Source: Platycnemis pennipes (lineage: Eukaryota > Arthropoda > Insecta > Odonata > Platycnemididae). Taken from it: DNA of 64,000 nucleotides. How positions within the stretch are numbered: the stretch's first letter is position 1; every line of letters starts with the position of its first letter. Below, piece after piece: positions 1 through 12,020 of the stretch. Made by a program: the position numbers and the translations under genes. The notes under the pieces were generated by a model. That model searched no databases and was not told the DNA's origin. It saw only the letters and a list, made by a program, of their open reading frames with translations. The stretch is taken from the NCBI GenBank assembly GCA_933228895.1, contig OW121848.1, forward strand, positions 132,822,615 to 132,886,614, read 5' to 3'.

Positions 1-3000
1 TCCCAATTCTCGTACTCGATTCTGAGGGCATTGCCGAGCCTTTCGGAGTGTCCGTAACTTGGGACACAGGTGCTGTTCCCTGGACCGTCCGACGTTCTCT
101 ACTTTTAGAACGGACCACGAGAGTAGTAGTGGTTGCTTTTGGAATCCGTGCGGAGGAACAGGAAATCCCTGTCTGCCAATCGGAGACTCTCTAGTGCTAA
201 CCTAATTCGCCCCCTCCCACCCTAACCGATCAGCGGAGAAAAAAAAAGTGGCGGGAAATTTCTGTTTCACAGAGACTGGGATCCCACAGAAGGTTCCCCT
301 CCTCGGTGATGCACGACGATCTTCTTTTTTTTAACTTAAGGCCGTATTTCCCCCTGAACTGAACGCACCGAGGAAATGAAACGTGAATGGTGCCAGTTAT
401 CCTAATCCACCCTTCGATCCTTTGGCTAGATATTTCGCTCCTTCATAGTCTACTGAGACCACCCTACCTCTAATCAGAACATTCCTAAATTGTGCTAGCG
501 TTACGATATTAATAGAAGACCTAGAATAGGAACAGCTATCCGAACCGTAGGTTAATTCCGACTAAATATTTCCAGTAGATATGAAGGTGATCCGTTTGTC
601 GAAGACGTTAGAAATGTAGGTATTAGTTTACCAGCGTAAAAAGGCAATATTTGATCACAGAAACTAGATCCGAGAGATAGTGTGTTGTACAGATGTTGTA
701 CCGATTTATATTGTTATTCTTCCTGCAAACGGTGATAGATCACAATGAACGAGTAGACGTAAAATGCCAAGAGATCTAGTTGTATCTATATGGTGTTTTC
801 TCACTCCCTGTCACACACACTCGATGTGTAGGTACTCATTGTGGAATAGATCCATAATAATTATTCTACTGTCATTTTTCTCCAACCTAATCAGTAACCA
901 TGTGCGTTTCAATCACCATCTTGTGGCAGACTCTGATCAGTGATGAGTCTGTTGATGACGATTACACGCGCCGAAATGCGTAGTGTTAATGAATTAGATA
1001 AAGGGAATTTACAACAGACGAAATATGTAATAATACCGTATTCATATGCAAATACCGTTACTCTCATGTGTCTTGCAGACCCCCATTTTTTGGCAAGCTA
1101 TAAGCGAGGAAAAAAAAGTTTGTGTCATCAAAATCTTGAATTTTTTTGGTCCTAGAGCCTCCGGTTTTCGTTTTAATCTAAGAGCACATTCTCAAATAAA
1201 AATAAAATAAATAGGAATAGGTTAAAAATACAAGTAATATGAATTGGGGAAAAAATGTGCCATGCAAACAATAGGAATTTGAAGAAAAAAGTGTTCGGTT
1301 TGTAAGAGATTCCCGAGAATCCGGGTGAGCCGCTCGCCCCATTTTTTCATCGGGGTTTCCGGATAAAAGAGTACGCGGCTTACACGAGCGAATACGGTAT
1401 GTTACCTCCTTCCCCCTTCGTTATACATAACTCTTATCTCAAACGCAGCTTTTATGACCTCCATAGTGTTTCAGTCCATCCTCTATTTGATCTTTTATTC
1501 TTAAAAATAGTGGTAAAATATTTCCATGAAAAATGATAAGCGAGAAAGCGTAATGAAAGATTTCCTAGCAACCACCTTATATTTTATGAGCCGTAAATAT
1601 TATAAACCTATCACAAAAGGTTAAAACTCAGTAATTATTTTAATTACCAATGCAATTTACGAACAGCGTCTGTTTATATTACATGACATACAATATTATT
1701 AGGCAACAAACTTTTTTTCATCAAAAACTCACAACTAAAAACCTGATTTCCCTCCAATTTCGTGCGCATTGCCTTTAATCTCAAATTGGCATCGTGTTTT
1801 CTCAGCTTAAATCCAGTTAATGACTGATAACTTATCACATCCTGCAACATGGCCCTGTGGTGAGTCGCAGGAGTAAAAATATAGAATTTGAACTTGCATC
1901 GACGTCACTTGTTGGAACCACTGCATGATTAGGTAAAAATAAACACCACTGCTGCAGTTTTTTGAACACAGTTGCCGAGACTTTTTAAGTGTAGGCTAAC
2001 ATAATAAAAACAAAGAATCCAGAGAAAAGAATTGAGGACAGATTCTCTGTGGACTAAAAATATTTAACGTTCATCAGTTTGCATCATTTTTGACGTTTTC
2101 AAAGACTTGAGTTGGATATAAGAGCTCTCTCTCAGACTGAAAGACGGGCTCGAATAGTGGGGAGATAGGAGGATAGATAGAAAGAGGCGAAAAGTTCGTG
2201 CAATGGCTCCGCGACGCTCGTAAAAAAGGCTGTAGTCCTTTTATATTCATGCTTTCATTTCCCTCTCTTCTCGGACGAGACGGTATATAGTCTCGGAAAA
2301 CTACCCGGAACGACTTGGCCGCGCAATTTTTCTTCCCAGCCCCATTGCGTTTACGTCACCACTACCCTGCTGAGACTACTTACTTCTCCCTTTCTTCCTC
2401 CGATACTCTGATATCCGATTTTGGACCCTCTCTCTGGCAATAAAAGGGGATAGACAACTGTATCAGAGTTTGAACATTGTGATTGTAGTACCTACGGAAG
2501 TTTACGTGAAGAAACACTGTGTTGAGTAGCACGGTTTGACAGGAAACGCAACTTGAGAAAAGTAAAATGCTTGACACCGTACAGTTGGCAAGAAACATTT
2601 TTGAAAAAGATTTTTAACGACGTTAGTTTGGTGTTTATTTCATTAGACTCAAAATTCATGAGAAATGATATTTACAAATATGTAATTGAAAAAAAGTGCG
2701 CGTAAGAAAGAATATAATTTCTTTTAATTGGAATTTCAATGCCAAAATTTAAGAGGACACTATAATTTCGGATCGAAGCCAAGAAAACAGCTCCGTAGTT
2801 TAATACATTACGTGTCTATTGGCTGGATGATTCTGCCCCTCTCCTGGTTTGTTTAATGCGCAATTTACCCTGATGCGGAGCATTGTCGTTAGCTCGGTGC
2901 ATGATGGATGAATGGGCTGTTGAATCAAACAGTTGGAACCCAGGGAATGTGTTGGCTGTTCCCTTTATCACCCCCTTACCTCGAATTCTCTTTTGGGTGA

Positions 3001-3583
3001 TTTAAAGGTGATGGAACAGCTTTCCACGATTACCACTCAATATTTCAAAACGTACCTATCGTGATATTGAGACCATCAGATGAAAAAAAAATTGGTCCGT
3101 ACTCTGTGGGACTTAATTCTCTCCATGAAAAACACTCATTTCTACGAGCGTTAGCTATGGACATCTCCCTACCATTCTTTCGACAGCATATACATATCAA
3201 AGCCTTAGAATCTGATCTCATTCACTCCCCTTCAAGTTCTGCAACTTGATCACGGGTCTTCATAACAGATATCTCGCTTTATCGAATTCATAAATGCTTC
3301 TAATATAGTAATAAATGATCCCTGCACTCCAAATTGTGCCCTATCCCTTATAATATTAAGCTCAATGGGTAGATATTAGCCCAGAGAGGTGAATTTGATG
3401 TTACATAACATAGATCTTCCAGTTATTCATCCACCCTCCCCAATTAATTTCCTAACTTTCGATAACATTCTCTTAAAGCAACGAATCCTCATGAAAATAT
3501 TACCTTGAACTACCATCTGAAATACCTACGCTATCGAATGAAATTCCTCTTCAAAACTTTCAGGCGCAATCTTGTGGAAGTTC
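1..3583. other. No recognisable gene or repeat
   Basis: I read this stretch on both strands and see only short frames without family motifs. The first ~250 bases and 2140-2400 are somewhat richer in G+C and CpG than the surrounding AT-rich DNA, which could mark regulatory sequence, but no promoter elements are convincing. Confidence 0.4.
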
Positions 3584-3589
3584 ATTATG

Positions 3590-3751
3590 AATAATGACAA
3601 TAACAACTACGTTTCAATTGACATAATTTTTACTGGCACCACTAGTGTCCACGCAACGGCCATTAATTGGTGAATACGCCGCAGCGTAGAAACTAGCAGT
3701 GCCAGTAAAAACTCTGTGGACTGAAACATAGTTTTAATTGTCATTATTTAT
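3590..3751 (+). mobile_element. Palindromic Penelope-like terminus (foldback)
   Basis: The two ends are inverted copies of each other: about 58 bp at 3590-3647 matches the complement of 3694-3751 with scattered mismatches. The hexamer ATTATG sits immediately outside both ends (3584-3589 and 3752-3757) and looks like a target-site duplication. The centre holds a 5-bp hairpin TACGC/GCGTA directly followed by GAAAC, the order expected for stem II and the GAAA of a hammerhead ribozyme; the CTGANGA box before it is degenerate (TGGTGAA). No coding capacity. The Penelope assignment is an inference from similar inverted pairs elsewhere in the window; a plain MITE is the alternative. Confidence 0.5.
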
Positions 3752-3757
3752 ATTATG

Positions 3758-5430
3758 CTCCCTCTTTTTTGTGAATTACATAAATTTATTTTTTTCTCAA
3801 CACCTTACACGCCTTATTTTTTCTTAAAATTATATATATTTTCCTAACTAGTTTTCTTGACTATAACTTAATTACCACCCAAATTAATGGCCATTTTATC
3901 TCATAATTGTGAGCATGAGAGCGCATAAACCACGATTTCATCATTCGAACTTTTCATCACATCATCACACCATATTTGCAAATATGTTATCGAACAATGT
4001 CTTCTTTTTTTCCAAATTTGTTCCATATCGTATAGCAGTAGTTGGTATTGGAACGAAACGACATCAAATGCTGTTTTAACAGTCCCATTTTTTCGGCACT
4101 CTAAATTGAACCACTCCGTTCCGTGACTGTGCACGTGAATTTTTGAAAGTGCAAATAGAATTTTATCGGCAAACGGAAGAGAGAGTTGCTTGGATGACGT
4201 TGGGCACGTCGTTAAATCACACGGAACGCCATCGGAACGCGTCTTGTTTACTTGGATCACAGAGGAGCTGTTGCAAGGGCCCCACGAGAGAGGGAGAGAT
4301 ATGGAGATAGAAAATGAGATACATGGCCGGCCCTGGAGAGAGAAAGATGAGCGCGGCTCGCGCGTCGACCAATTTCGTCTGATTAATTTGCCTCCGAGTA
4401 GACTCCAGGGGGGTCCAGGACGTTAAAAACGGAGGTAAGAGATAGGGAAAGGTCAAAGGTGACCTTCTCGTCCACGAGTTCTTCCTTTTCTTTCACCTTA
4501 AAAGTCCCACTTTTAGCTTTTTTTATTTATACATGCTACGTTTTCCACTCTTATTTCTCCTCATCAACTTCCAAGTTGCCCAGAGCAAAGAGAAGTAATA
4601 CAGAAAAAAACAAACCTTTTCTCTTATACATCCCTACCGGCATTGACTCACTCGAAAGAAAACCTTTAGCTTCGTTGAGGTAAAAATTGTATTTTTTTTG
4701 TTTGCAGTTTCAACACGCTATGTCTTTTTCGGAGCCAAGTTAATGAAAATCATGGTGAAAAGGGCTCAAGGCTAATCAGGCTCAAGTCAATTTTCATAGC
4801 CTGCTGATACAAAATTCATTAATTAATGGGAGTGAAACTAATTTTCTGGCTATTTGAAGTGCGAATATGCGTGTTCGTCCACAAGTATCAATTAAGACGC
4901 ACCTAAATGATGTAACGCAATTCGGCAATCAGATGATAGCGTGCAACCATAGGGAAATTAAACTACGTGTGATTTATTTCCACCAGTCATATTGCCAAAA
5001 AATATTTTACCCCTAGGGTTAGACTTCAAGTGACTTTATCATAAATTTTAACTTGTTACGTTGCCTAGCTCATCTTGAAAGACTAAAAAGAGTTAAACAT
5101 CAATAAGAAAAAATACTAAAAAATATTTGTCCTTTCAGAACAGTTCTAAGCTCTTCATTTGTATATGAGATTTCCTTAAAGGCATTTATCTTCAATAGCG
5201 TCTGATTTCAGATGTTTCTCTTTAACAGGATGCATCTAAGTGACGGCAATCTTTGGAATAGGGTCCCTACTACCAAATACTGACCCGGTAGTTGATATAA
5301 ATTGTAAAATACCTTGAAAATACTTCTGGGAGGACGGATATATCAAACATAACCTTTCACTCCTCAGTCAGAGTCAACCAATGACTCATAATCCCTTCTA
5401 TTTAAGACCGATGAATTAGATTCATCGACA
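3758..5430. other. No recognisable gene
   Basis: Nothing identifiable. A 119-codon minus-strand frame at 3901-4260 shows no domain or motif, and its length is within what chance allows here. The segment 4200-4480 is purine-rich and CpG-containing. Confidence 0.4.
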
Positions 5431-5435
5431 CTTCT

Positions 5436-5520
5436 GACCTGAAGATGTCAGCGGTGTATCTATAGAAATTGTCGTCACCAAGAGACATCTAGGAGTACAG
5501 TAACTACGGAAGCCATTACT
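5436..5520 (+). repeat. Penelope-like terminus with hammerhead-like motif
   Basis: CTGAAGA at 5439-5445 is followed about 20 bases later by GAAATTGTCGTCACC. The same downstream order (GAAACTGTCACCAAGACATC) occurs at 31516-31535, so the two loci are diverged copies of one family. The order CTGANGA, spacer, GAAA, GTC is that of a hammerhead core, known from termini of Penelope-like elements. No coding part of the element is left nearby. Confidence 0.4.
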
Positions 5521-5780
5521 GTCAGCTCTACAGGTCTATACGGAAGACATGATCCAGAGACGGCAATGATGGCAGATTTGCCATCATGTAGTTCATTTGC
5601 TGTTGTAATAGTCAGTCCTCGCTACCATACATTTGACAATGAATGGCATTCGTAATTATAAAGGTGTATTATTTCATCTTAATTTTTAAAGTTCGTCAAT
5701 TTATACCGTTTATGTAGCTGAATCTGGAAATTTTTGTGCACTTTGTCTTTTTTCATGGTAGAGAGATTACGTTGTATCAC

Positions 5781-5828
5781 GGCGAAAAGATATTTTACCA
5801 CTGGAAAGTGGTCAAATATTTTTTCGCC
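5781..5828. repeat. Tight hairpin, 22-bp arms, 4-base loop
   Basis: GGCGAAAA at 5781 begins an arm that pairs with 5807-5828 at 20 of 22 positions, leaving only GGAA as loop. The arms do not extend beyond GGCG/CGCC. No neighbouring element boundary explains it. It could be a small foldback or a short regulatory hairpin; the loop is too short for a typical microRNA precursor. Confidence 0.55.
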
Positions 5829-6539
5829 ATGTGTTCCATGTATCTTACGCCTTGATTATTTAAAAGTATTTTGATCTGACTGGTTCGTTGCTTAAAAACC
5901 AATCACTTTGGTATTTTAGGTCGAGATCTTGAAGTTGATAAAGTCACGGGATGTAAGTCAATCACGACTTCCCACCCTCTCTATACTCCTCCCTCTCTCC
6001 CACACCCACGGAAGCGATGAAGTAATACCCTTCCTTCCCGTGAGAAAAATTCACGGAACGAACGGCGTTGAGTGCAGGCACTTCTCCGATGTGTTTAACG
6101 CTAGCCGTCGTCAGTGGCATGAAGACAGAACGCGTTTATGATAGAAAACCAGAAACTACGAATACCAACCCCTTCCTCGTCCACGCAGCCTTGTGTCCTG
6201 CGTCAAGCCTTTTCAAATCCCTTGCATCCTCCTCCTTATTTCTCCTCTTTCTCTCATTCCATATGACCAATCTTCCAAATACTCCTCTTGAATGCGTCAG
6301 CGAATAACGTTGGCAGGACGACCAAGCGCGGAACAGATATATACATCAAAACAGAAGCCTTTCTGGACACCCCCACCTAAAAATCCTCGCGATTCGATTT
6401 TCTGTGCGTCAAAATTTGGTAGGAAATCGTAGGTGGCCCAGGGAAAGGAACCTTCCGCCCCCTTACCCTGAATGAGTGAGTTTCACCCGCCAATGGCTTA
6501 GTACGTAATAGGTGAGCTCTGCCCTCACCTGTGAAAAAC
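5829..6539. other. No recognisable gene
   Basis: The stretch is moderately CpG-containing and shows no motif I can name. It directly precedes the Penelope-like fragment, whose 5' limit I cannot fix. Confidence 0.35.
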
Positions 6540-7147
6540 AACCTACAGGTTGAACAGAAATCAGTTAGGGATTTTAAACGCTATGCGCGAACGGATAAAT
6601 TTTATCGTGGAGAAGGATCCCAGAGGAAATATCCGTTTTATAGACTTAAATATTTCCATAACTGACAGTAAACACCAATTTCCCATGCATCGAAAACCCA
6701 AATACACTGAACAGGTGATACCCGTGGACTCATCCTTATGAACACAAGATATTTACGTTTAATTATTTAGTCCATAGGCTCACCAGTTTGACGGGCGAAC
6801 AATTCAAAAAAGAACTAAACGCGATAAAGCAAATAAAATGGGTACAAAGAGGAGATGGTTCACAAAATACTTCAAATTAAAAAAAGTAGCTGTGCGATTT
6901 CAGATACTAATAATCATAAACGTCCAGGGTAAAAACAACTTGGGTTAAAGTACCCTTAATTGACGAATCCTCATATAGAGTGGCTAGAGTTTCATCCAAC
7001 GACAGATACAAGACAATTTTACAGGAGAAGAAAATTGGTGTACACAAAGTGGCATGCAACAGCTGTGGGGCAGTTTACATTGTACAAACAGGGAGGAGCT
7101 TTGACGACAGGATCACCGAACACAGAATCACCGAACACAGAACATCT
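6540..7147 (+). pseudogene. Penelope-like element RT/GIY-YIG fragment
   Basis: Three blocks in order match a Penelope-like polyprotein. The first frame (6550-6741) carries NAMRERINFIVEKD, RFIDLNISITD and HRKPKYTEQVIPVDSS, the RT region normally reading FLD..I.R and YRKPT.TD.YI..DS. After a one-base frameshift near 6740-6748 the text HKIFTFNYLVHRL and QFKKELNAIKQI continues it (to about 6835). A third frame (6944-7147) gives the C-terminal region CNSCGAVYIVQTGRSFDDRITEH, a GIY-YIG endonuclease in which the usual YIGQT reads YIVQT. ITEHR is repeated in tandem. The segment between RT and GIY-YIG is decayed. The 3' end is cut by a family B tail in the opposite orientation. Non-functional relic; identity confident. 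Confidence 0.8.
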
Positions 7148-7235
7148 GTATCTACATAATACCCTGCAAGCCACCACAAAGGTGTGTGGCAGGGAGTGAT
7201 TTCTCACTAAACATGCACTACATATCATGCATAAA
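7148..7235 (-). mobile_element. Family B non-LTR 3' tail
   Basis: Read on the minus strand this is the family B 3' end: the block with TGCCACACACC, GGTGGCTTGCAGGGTAT and a GTAGATA-like remnant of the tail. Only the last ~90 bases are present, so it is a strongly 5'-truncated insertion abutting the Penelope-like fragment. Confidence 0.7.
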
Positions 7236-7320
7236 AAAGGAATAGTATTAATATACTAGTCAGAAATTAACTATTTAAAAAATAGGAATTGCAAAGCAAA
7301 CATGCAAAAACATTCTGTTG

Positions 7321-7395
7321 AAACAAATTGGTGACAGAGAGTCTCGAGCCTGGGACGTTGAAACTGTGAAGCGAGTAATTTACCCCACCACCATC
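7321..7395 (-). repeat. tRNA-like SINE head
   Basis: The minus strand reads GGATGGTGGTGGGGTAAATT ... ACTCGCTTCACA ... CCCAGGCTCGAGACTC, i.e. a tRNA-like A-box region and a B-box (GGCTCGAGAC against GGTTCGANNC) at about the right spacing. It does not fold as a complete tRNA, so a pol-III-derived SINE remnant is more likely than a gene. Confidence 0.4.
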
Positions 7396-10285
7396 CTACA
7401 CCAAAAGGTGTAGGAACAACAGAAATTCCTCATCCCTAATCACAAGGCAACTGACCGAGTCCTCAGACACCTCCGAAATAATTTAATAAACGTTACACCT
7501 ACAAGAAAAAGGACCTCGGTTGGATGCCTTGGAGCAGTGGGAAATAATAAAGCATAAGAGGGGGAAGGAAATTTTGTTAAGCGACAACACCTACGCGCGG
7601 CATTCACCAATTTTAACTCTAATCCCAATTTCTTGACCTTTGCAACAACTCTCCCTTCCCCACCCCTTCGCCCACCCACCAATCCACATAACCCAGCCCA
7701 AGCCAATTTTACAGCTACCTTCCTCACCACCGGCCCCTTCCCCTCGTAAATAAAACTTCCCCAACCACTTTCCTCCTCGCAGGGTGCAAGTATACGATTG
7801 TGACGACCATATTAATAGTAATACTTGAAAATCGTATAGGGTGCCGAAACGCGTAGTGTGTGTATCATATTTTTAATAAAATAAGTGGGCATATACGACA
7901 TATTATTTTGCATAGTCATTCAGTCTAATAAATTTTTTAGGCCTAATGTCCTGCAAATTTTCTCTATATAAGTACCTCTTAACTGTTCCATTATATTTAC
8001 AAATCAGGCTTCCATTTGAAACCTAATCTTCTGTTAATTGCTAAGAAACAACTCGGGAAGGAAATTTCATGTGAGTTTTGTAAGGAAGACCATGGCAAAA
8101 ATCATATAATTAATGTATTTTGTTAGCTACTCGGCCTACTGTTATTTATTCTCAGAAATTCTACTTATTGGCTTCTCAAAAATCTCCGTCAGCTTATCTC
8201 TGCATCCATCCGAAGTAAGAATCATTTTCCACTCACTCCTTATGTCAGCTAGATGTCCATCCCTCTTCCCTTCCTCCTGTTCATTCCTTGGCTCTCCTCT
8301 CCAAATTCTAGAACCTCAGGCAAGACTACGGCTAAACTGAATGCGGCTCCGTACCTGCTGAGGGCATAACGATCTCCATCTAACCACTTGATTGCGGTTT
8401 AGAATCTTCCCTGGGGGTTATACTATGACAATTTAAACTCCCCTTTAAGTTCCCGGCACTAGTAGGGCTCCGCGAGATAACATACTTACCACCTGCCAAC
8501 AAATTAATTTAGCAAATCAAGACAGTAAATAAGGAACACAAGTATTTAAGGATAGCTAATGATTTTAAAATCAATGAATAATGCGTTCGTAAAAAGTATC
8601 ACCGCATGATTAAGTATGTATGTATGTTATACCGAATGTAGTTTTCTAATTAAAACACTTACTTTTCTAATATAATAATTTCTCTTCTTTCTGCAGTAGG
8701 TTGGGAAGTTCACTCAATTACCTACAAGTAGTTGACCGTTGCCTTTAGACACTACTTTTACAGGGATTGCTTTACCTCCCTCACTTTACACCACCAAACT
8801 CTAGTGATAGCCATCAGATCATAAAATCCTGTACCCCTTTTGTGCTATTTTCAGTACCTAATTTATAATAGCAAAACTTAGTATTTTTATTTAAAACGAA
8901 TTAAAATAATGATACAGAATCAATGCCTTCGTTCCGTTCCATTCTAGTAATAAATTTAATTCACAATACACAGAAAAAACATTATAAAAAATTCCTTTTC
9001 GCAAAGATTTGCGTCAGAAATTAGCGAATACAAACTACTTTTTCAAAGTTATTATTAAATTACGATGTTTATTTGCTTTTCACCTGACAACTACATTATC
9101 CTTACGATGTGAATAGCACATCGAGAATCACATTTGTGAATGGTAAATTCCCGATACAGCGACATTTTCAACGCTCGCGATGAACTAACGAGGAAGTCGG
9201 ACGAAAACGTCATGACTCGGAGCAACGTTAAACGCAATCGCTACTCCAAAATAATTTCAGCCACTCTCGTCTTGATGAAAAAAATGAGAATCGTTCCGCG
9301 TCGCTCTCTTCCCAATTAGCCTTCCAAATGCATTCACAACCATTCCACCAGAATGGCATACAACATGGAAAGTAATCCATTTACGCGAACGCGCACCGAG
9401 AGCGCCCTCCTATCCGACGATTTTTTCCGAAGTTAGGAAGTTGCTTCGAAATGAGGCGATCGAAACGTCGACACGAGGAAATCAGGGCTCTTTTGGTCCA
9501 CGGTTTCTAGCTGCCGATCCAGCTCCCAGTTCAATCACGACCGAACGCGAAAAACACATTACCATCCCCGCGTTTGGGAAACGGAGGCAGCTCTAGTTCG
9601 TTTTCACCTCAATAGACGCCTTTCAATCAACAGGCGGAGGTCATGCCGAATGATTTTATACTTCTTTTTTCACCTCTGATGAAATTTCCCGGGGTTAATT
9701 AACTTCCAGTAGCTGCAACAGTGCCTACTGGGGCGTCCGCGAGGGAAGCAAAGCATTTCCGTTAGTCGGGAAAAGAATCAAGGAAAAGGGTTCAGGCGGA
9801 TTTAAACAAAGGTAAAGAGCTATTTTGAATCTCAGTAGCGAGCATTTTAGTTGTTCTATAGATGGATTGGAGAAGTATTCATCAGGAAATGGAAATACGG
9901 GTTGAACGATAGATTGATGTAGAGGAATTGCAATGGACCGCGAGACGAAATAGCAAGTTAACCGTTAGTAACATCCAAATTAGTTAAGTTCCATTACGTT
10001 AACATCCAAAAAGTCGTCATAATCTGATAAAACAACTAGGAGTATGAGGAAAATCTCATTTAATAACAAAAATATACATAAAACATGACGTAATTTGATG
10101 ATCCGCAAATTAACGAACGCCCCTCCAGCACCTAAGAGCTTCAATCGCACCAGAGGTTGCTCAAAGGAATATGTTAAGAAAGATGGAAATATAGATAGCA
10201 TCTTAAACAATATATTAGGCGCAACAATTAGGGGCGCTTTCTCCTAGGGAACGACAAGGTCCACCCCCGCCTGCAGCAATCCCCG
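7396..10285. other. No recognisable gene; CpG-rich part 9160-9620
   Basis: Mostly AT-rich DNA with no coding motif. 9160-9620 is richer in CpG (repeated CGA, TCGAAACG, GCGAACGCGCACC) and contains GATCGAAACGTCGAC at 9459-9473, reminiscent of the GAAAC part of the Penelope termini but without a clear CTGANGA box. It may be a regulatory segment. Confidence 0.35.
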
Positions 10286-10345
10286 AGTTAGGGTGGCGAG
10301 CCTTCTCATACAGGATGGTGAAACCGTGGAACGACTTGCAGACCC
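10286..10345 (+). pseudogene. Possible non-LTR RT C-terminus
   Basis: A short frame reads RAFSYRMVKPWNDLQTPL and then stops. It fits the R.F..R....WN.LP signature that closes many Jockey/CR1-type reverse transcriptases; family A has FFPRTIRE at the same place. Nothing before it is readable, so this is a weak call. Confidence 0.25.
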
Positions 10346-11037
10346 CTCTCTAAGACTGTACACCCACACTTTTTCCCTCCCTTTACATAAACTATCTATT
10401 ACGACGTTTTAATAATTGACTGATTTTGTATTTAGGGCGACAGGCTCACTGCGGCCTCAATCTCAGAATTGAGAGTTTTAGCAAGTTGTTTGCTAGCGGT
10501 GGTGCCTTTTCCTCACCCATCTCTTCGGAATTTTAATTGTACCTATTGATTTAAAAAAAATTAACCACAATATATGTAACTTTTATAATTTTATTTTAAC
10601 AACAATGTGGTGAAGAATAAATATGTAAATGAAATAAAATAATATATCAAAAAATACGTCGGGCGATATATACATCGATACATAGCTAAGAATAACGCTC
10701 AAAATAATTATATGCGGCCTCTTTTTGTTGTATTTAGCCTGAAAAGTTTCATGTACGCAGCTGAACTGTACGATAAATGCTCGAGCAGAACATCAAAACC
10801 TTTTTTTTTCAACGCCTGCATCTGCATCGCCACTCAATCGATCAGTTGAATTTCCTTAGGATTAGATTTCTATGGTCACCAAAAGGAAAAGAGAAGCTTT
10901 CTTGGATAGGAGTTCCGTAGAGTCTTCAGTTGCGATGCCCCTGAGGGCACGTGAAGCAATCCCCGCGAACGGTTGCGTGGTAGTTATTTGCTCGAAGTAG
11001 GTTAAAACCTAACGAATAAAGATATGCAACTTATGTA

Positions 11038-11178
11038 AATTTCCACAGAATTTATTTAACTGGCACAACGCTAAGGCGTCATTCTCAAGTACAAACAAAG
11101 TATACAAGTTTTTTTGTACTTGAGAATGACAAATTAACATTGAAACGCCTTGGACCAGTTAAATAAATTCAGTGAAAA
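11038..11178. mobile_element. Inverted pair of Penelope-like termini
   Basis: GAATTTATTTAACTGG on the left (11048-11063) is matched by its complement on the right (11155-11170), and CATTCTCAAGTACAAA near the centre is matched by TTTGTACTTGAGAATG. The left arm lacks roughly 20 bases present in the right arm, which holds CTTGAGAATGAC ... TTGAAACGCC. The same CTTGAGAATGACC...GAAACC layout forms the inverted pair at 30650-30843, so both are likely the same kind of element. Confidence 0.5.
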
Positions 11179-11324
11179 TTTAAACAGGGGTGAATCTCTT
11201 CATTCAGCATGAATTTTCATCAAGTTAAAGCCGAATCTATCGATTTTTTAAAACCTAGTATTCGACATTCTCAGAGACAGCAAATCAGTGGCTGGGGGAT
11301 ATCCTGTTCGTCTGCATTTCCAAT

Positions 11325-11368
11325 AATACTCTGCATGCGACCGCAAGAGTGCATGGCAGGGGATAAAA
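11325..11368 (-). repeat. Decayed family A-type 3' hairpin
   Basis: CTCTGCATGCGACCGCAAGA followed by GTGCATGGCAGGGGAT aligns with the complement of the family A end (CCTGCAAGCCACCGCGAGGG, TGTGTGGCAGGGGGT) with about a quarter of positions changed. The tail is lost. Confidence 0.45.
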
Positions 11369-12020
11369 AGGCATACATTAAATTTACGCCTATCACCATG
11401 CAGGTATGCAAATATTCTTATCCATGCATGAACCACTTCCAGGTAACCGAGACGTATAACGCTACTACTTAGTAGAAAATGTAAGGTATGCATTTACATG
11501 ACATGCGTAACTACATTTTTGAAATGCATTAATTAATTTATTTCACCCAGAGTGTACATTGGTTAGTAGTACTATTAACTGTTTCAGGTGTCACATAGTG
11601 GAAGTGATTCATACTGGGTGAGTAAAACACTTAATAACTTTTCCGCAAATTTGCATTGAGAAATTACGCAACCTTCTCCCACAGCACACTCACCTGTGAG
11701 TGTAAACCTGAAGATGGCTTGAAACATTTTATTTTTTGAGCACCAGTTTCAGGCTCTTATAGATGATTTTTCGTGTTTGTTAGAAAAGAAAAAAACTTTT
11801 TAAAATGCACACGAATTTGCTATAACACTGCCGGTTTTGATGAAAAGTGATATATTATTAATGTATTATGGATAATTTTTTTTATAATTTCCTAATCCTT
11901 CGCTTTTACACTATCAACACGTACTCAAGTAATATTCCCTGTCAACATGTTTAACACAAAGATATGAGTGCATCATTCATTCTCGTTCGATTAATTACGT
12001 TTTCACAGCTCTAAAACTTA
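11369..12020. other. No recognisable gene
   Basis: AT-rich. AACCTGAAGATGGCTTGAAA at 11704-11723 has a CTGAAGA and a GAAA but too little between them for a stem, so I do not call it. Confidence 0.35.

Noticed and set aside
3901..4260. 119-codon minus-strand open frame
   Set aside because: No motif or domain. Length is compatible with chance in 64 kb and the frame has no supporting neighbours.
11704..11723. Hammerhead-like CTGAAGA...GAAA
   Set aside because: Only a few bases separate the two boxes, too short for stem II.
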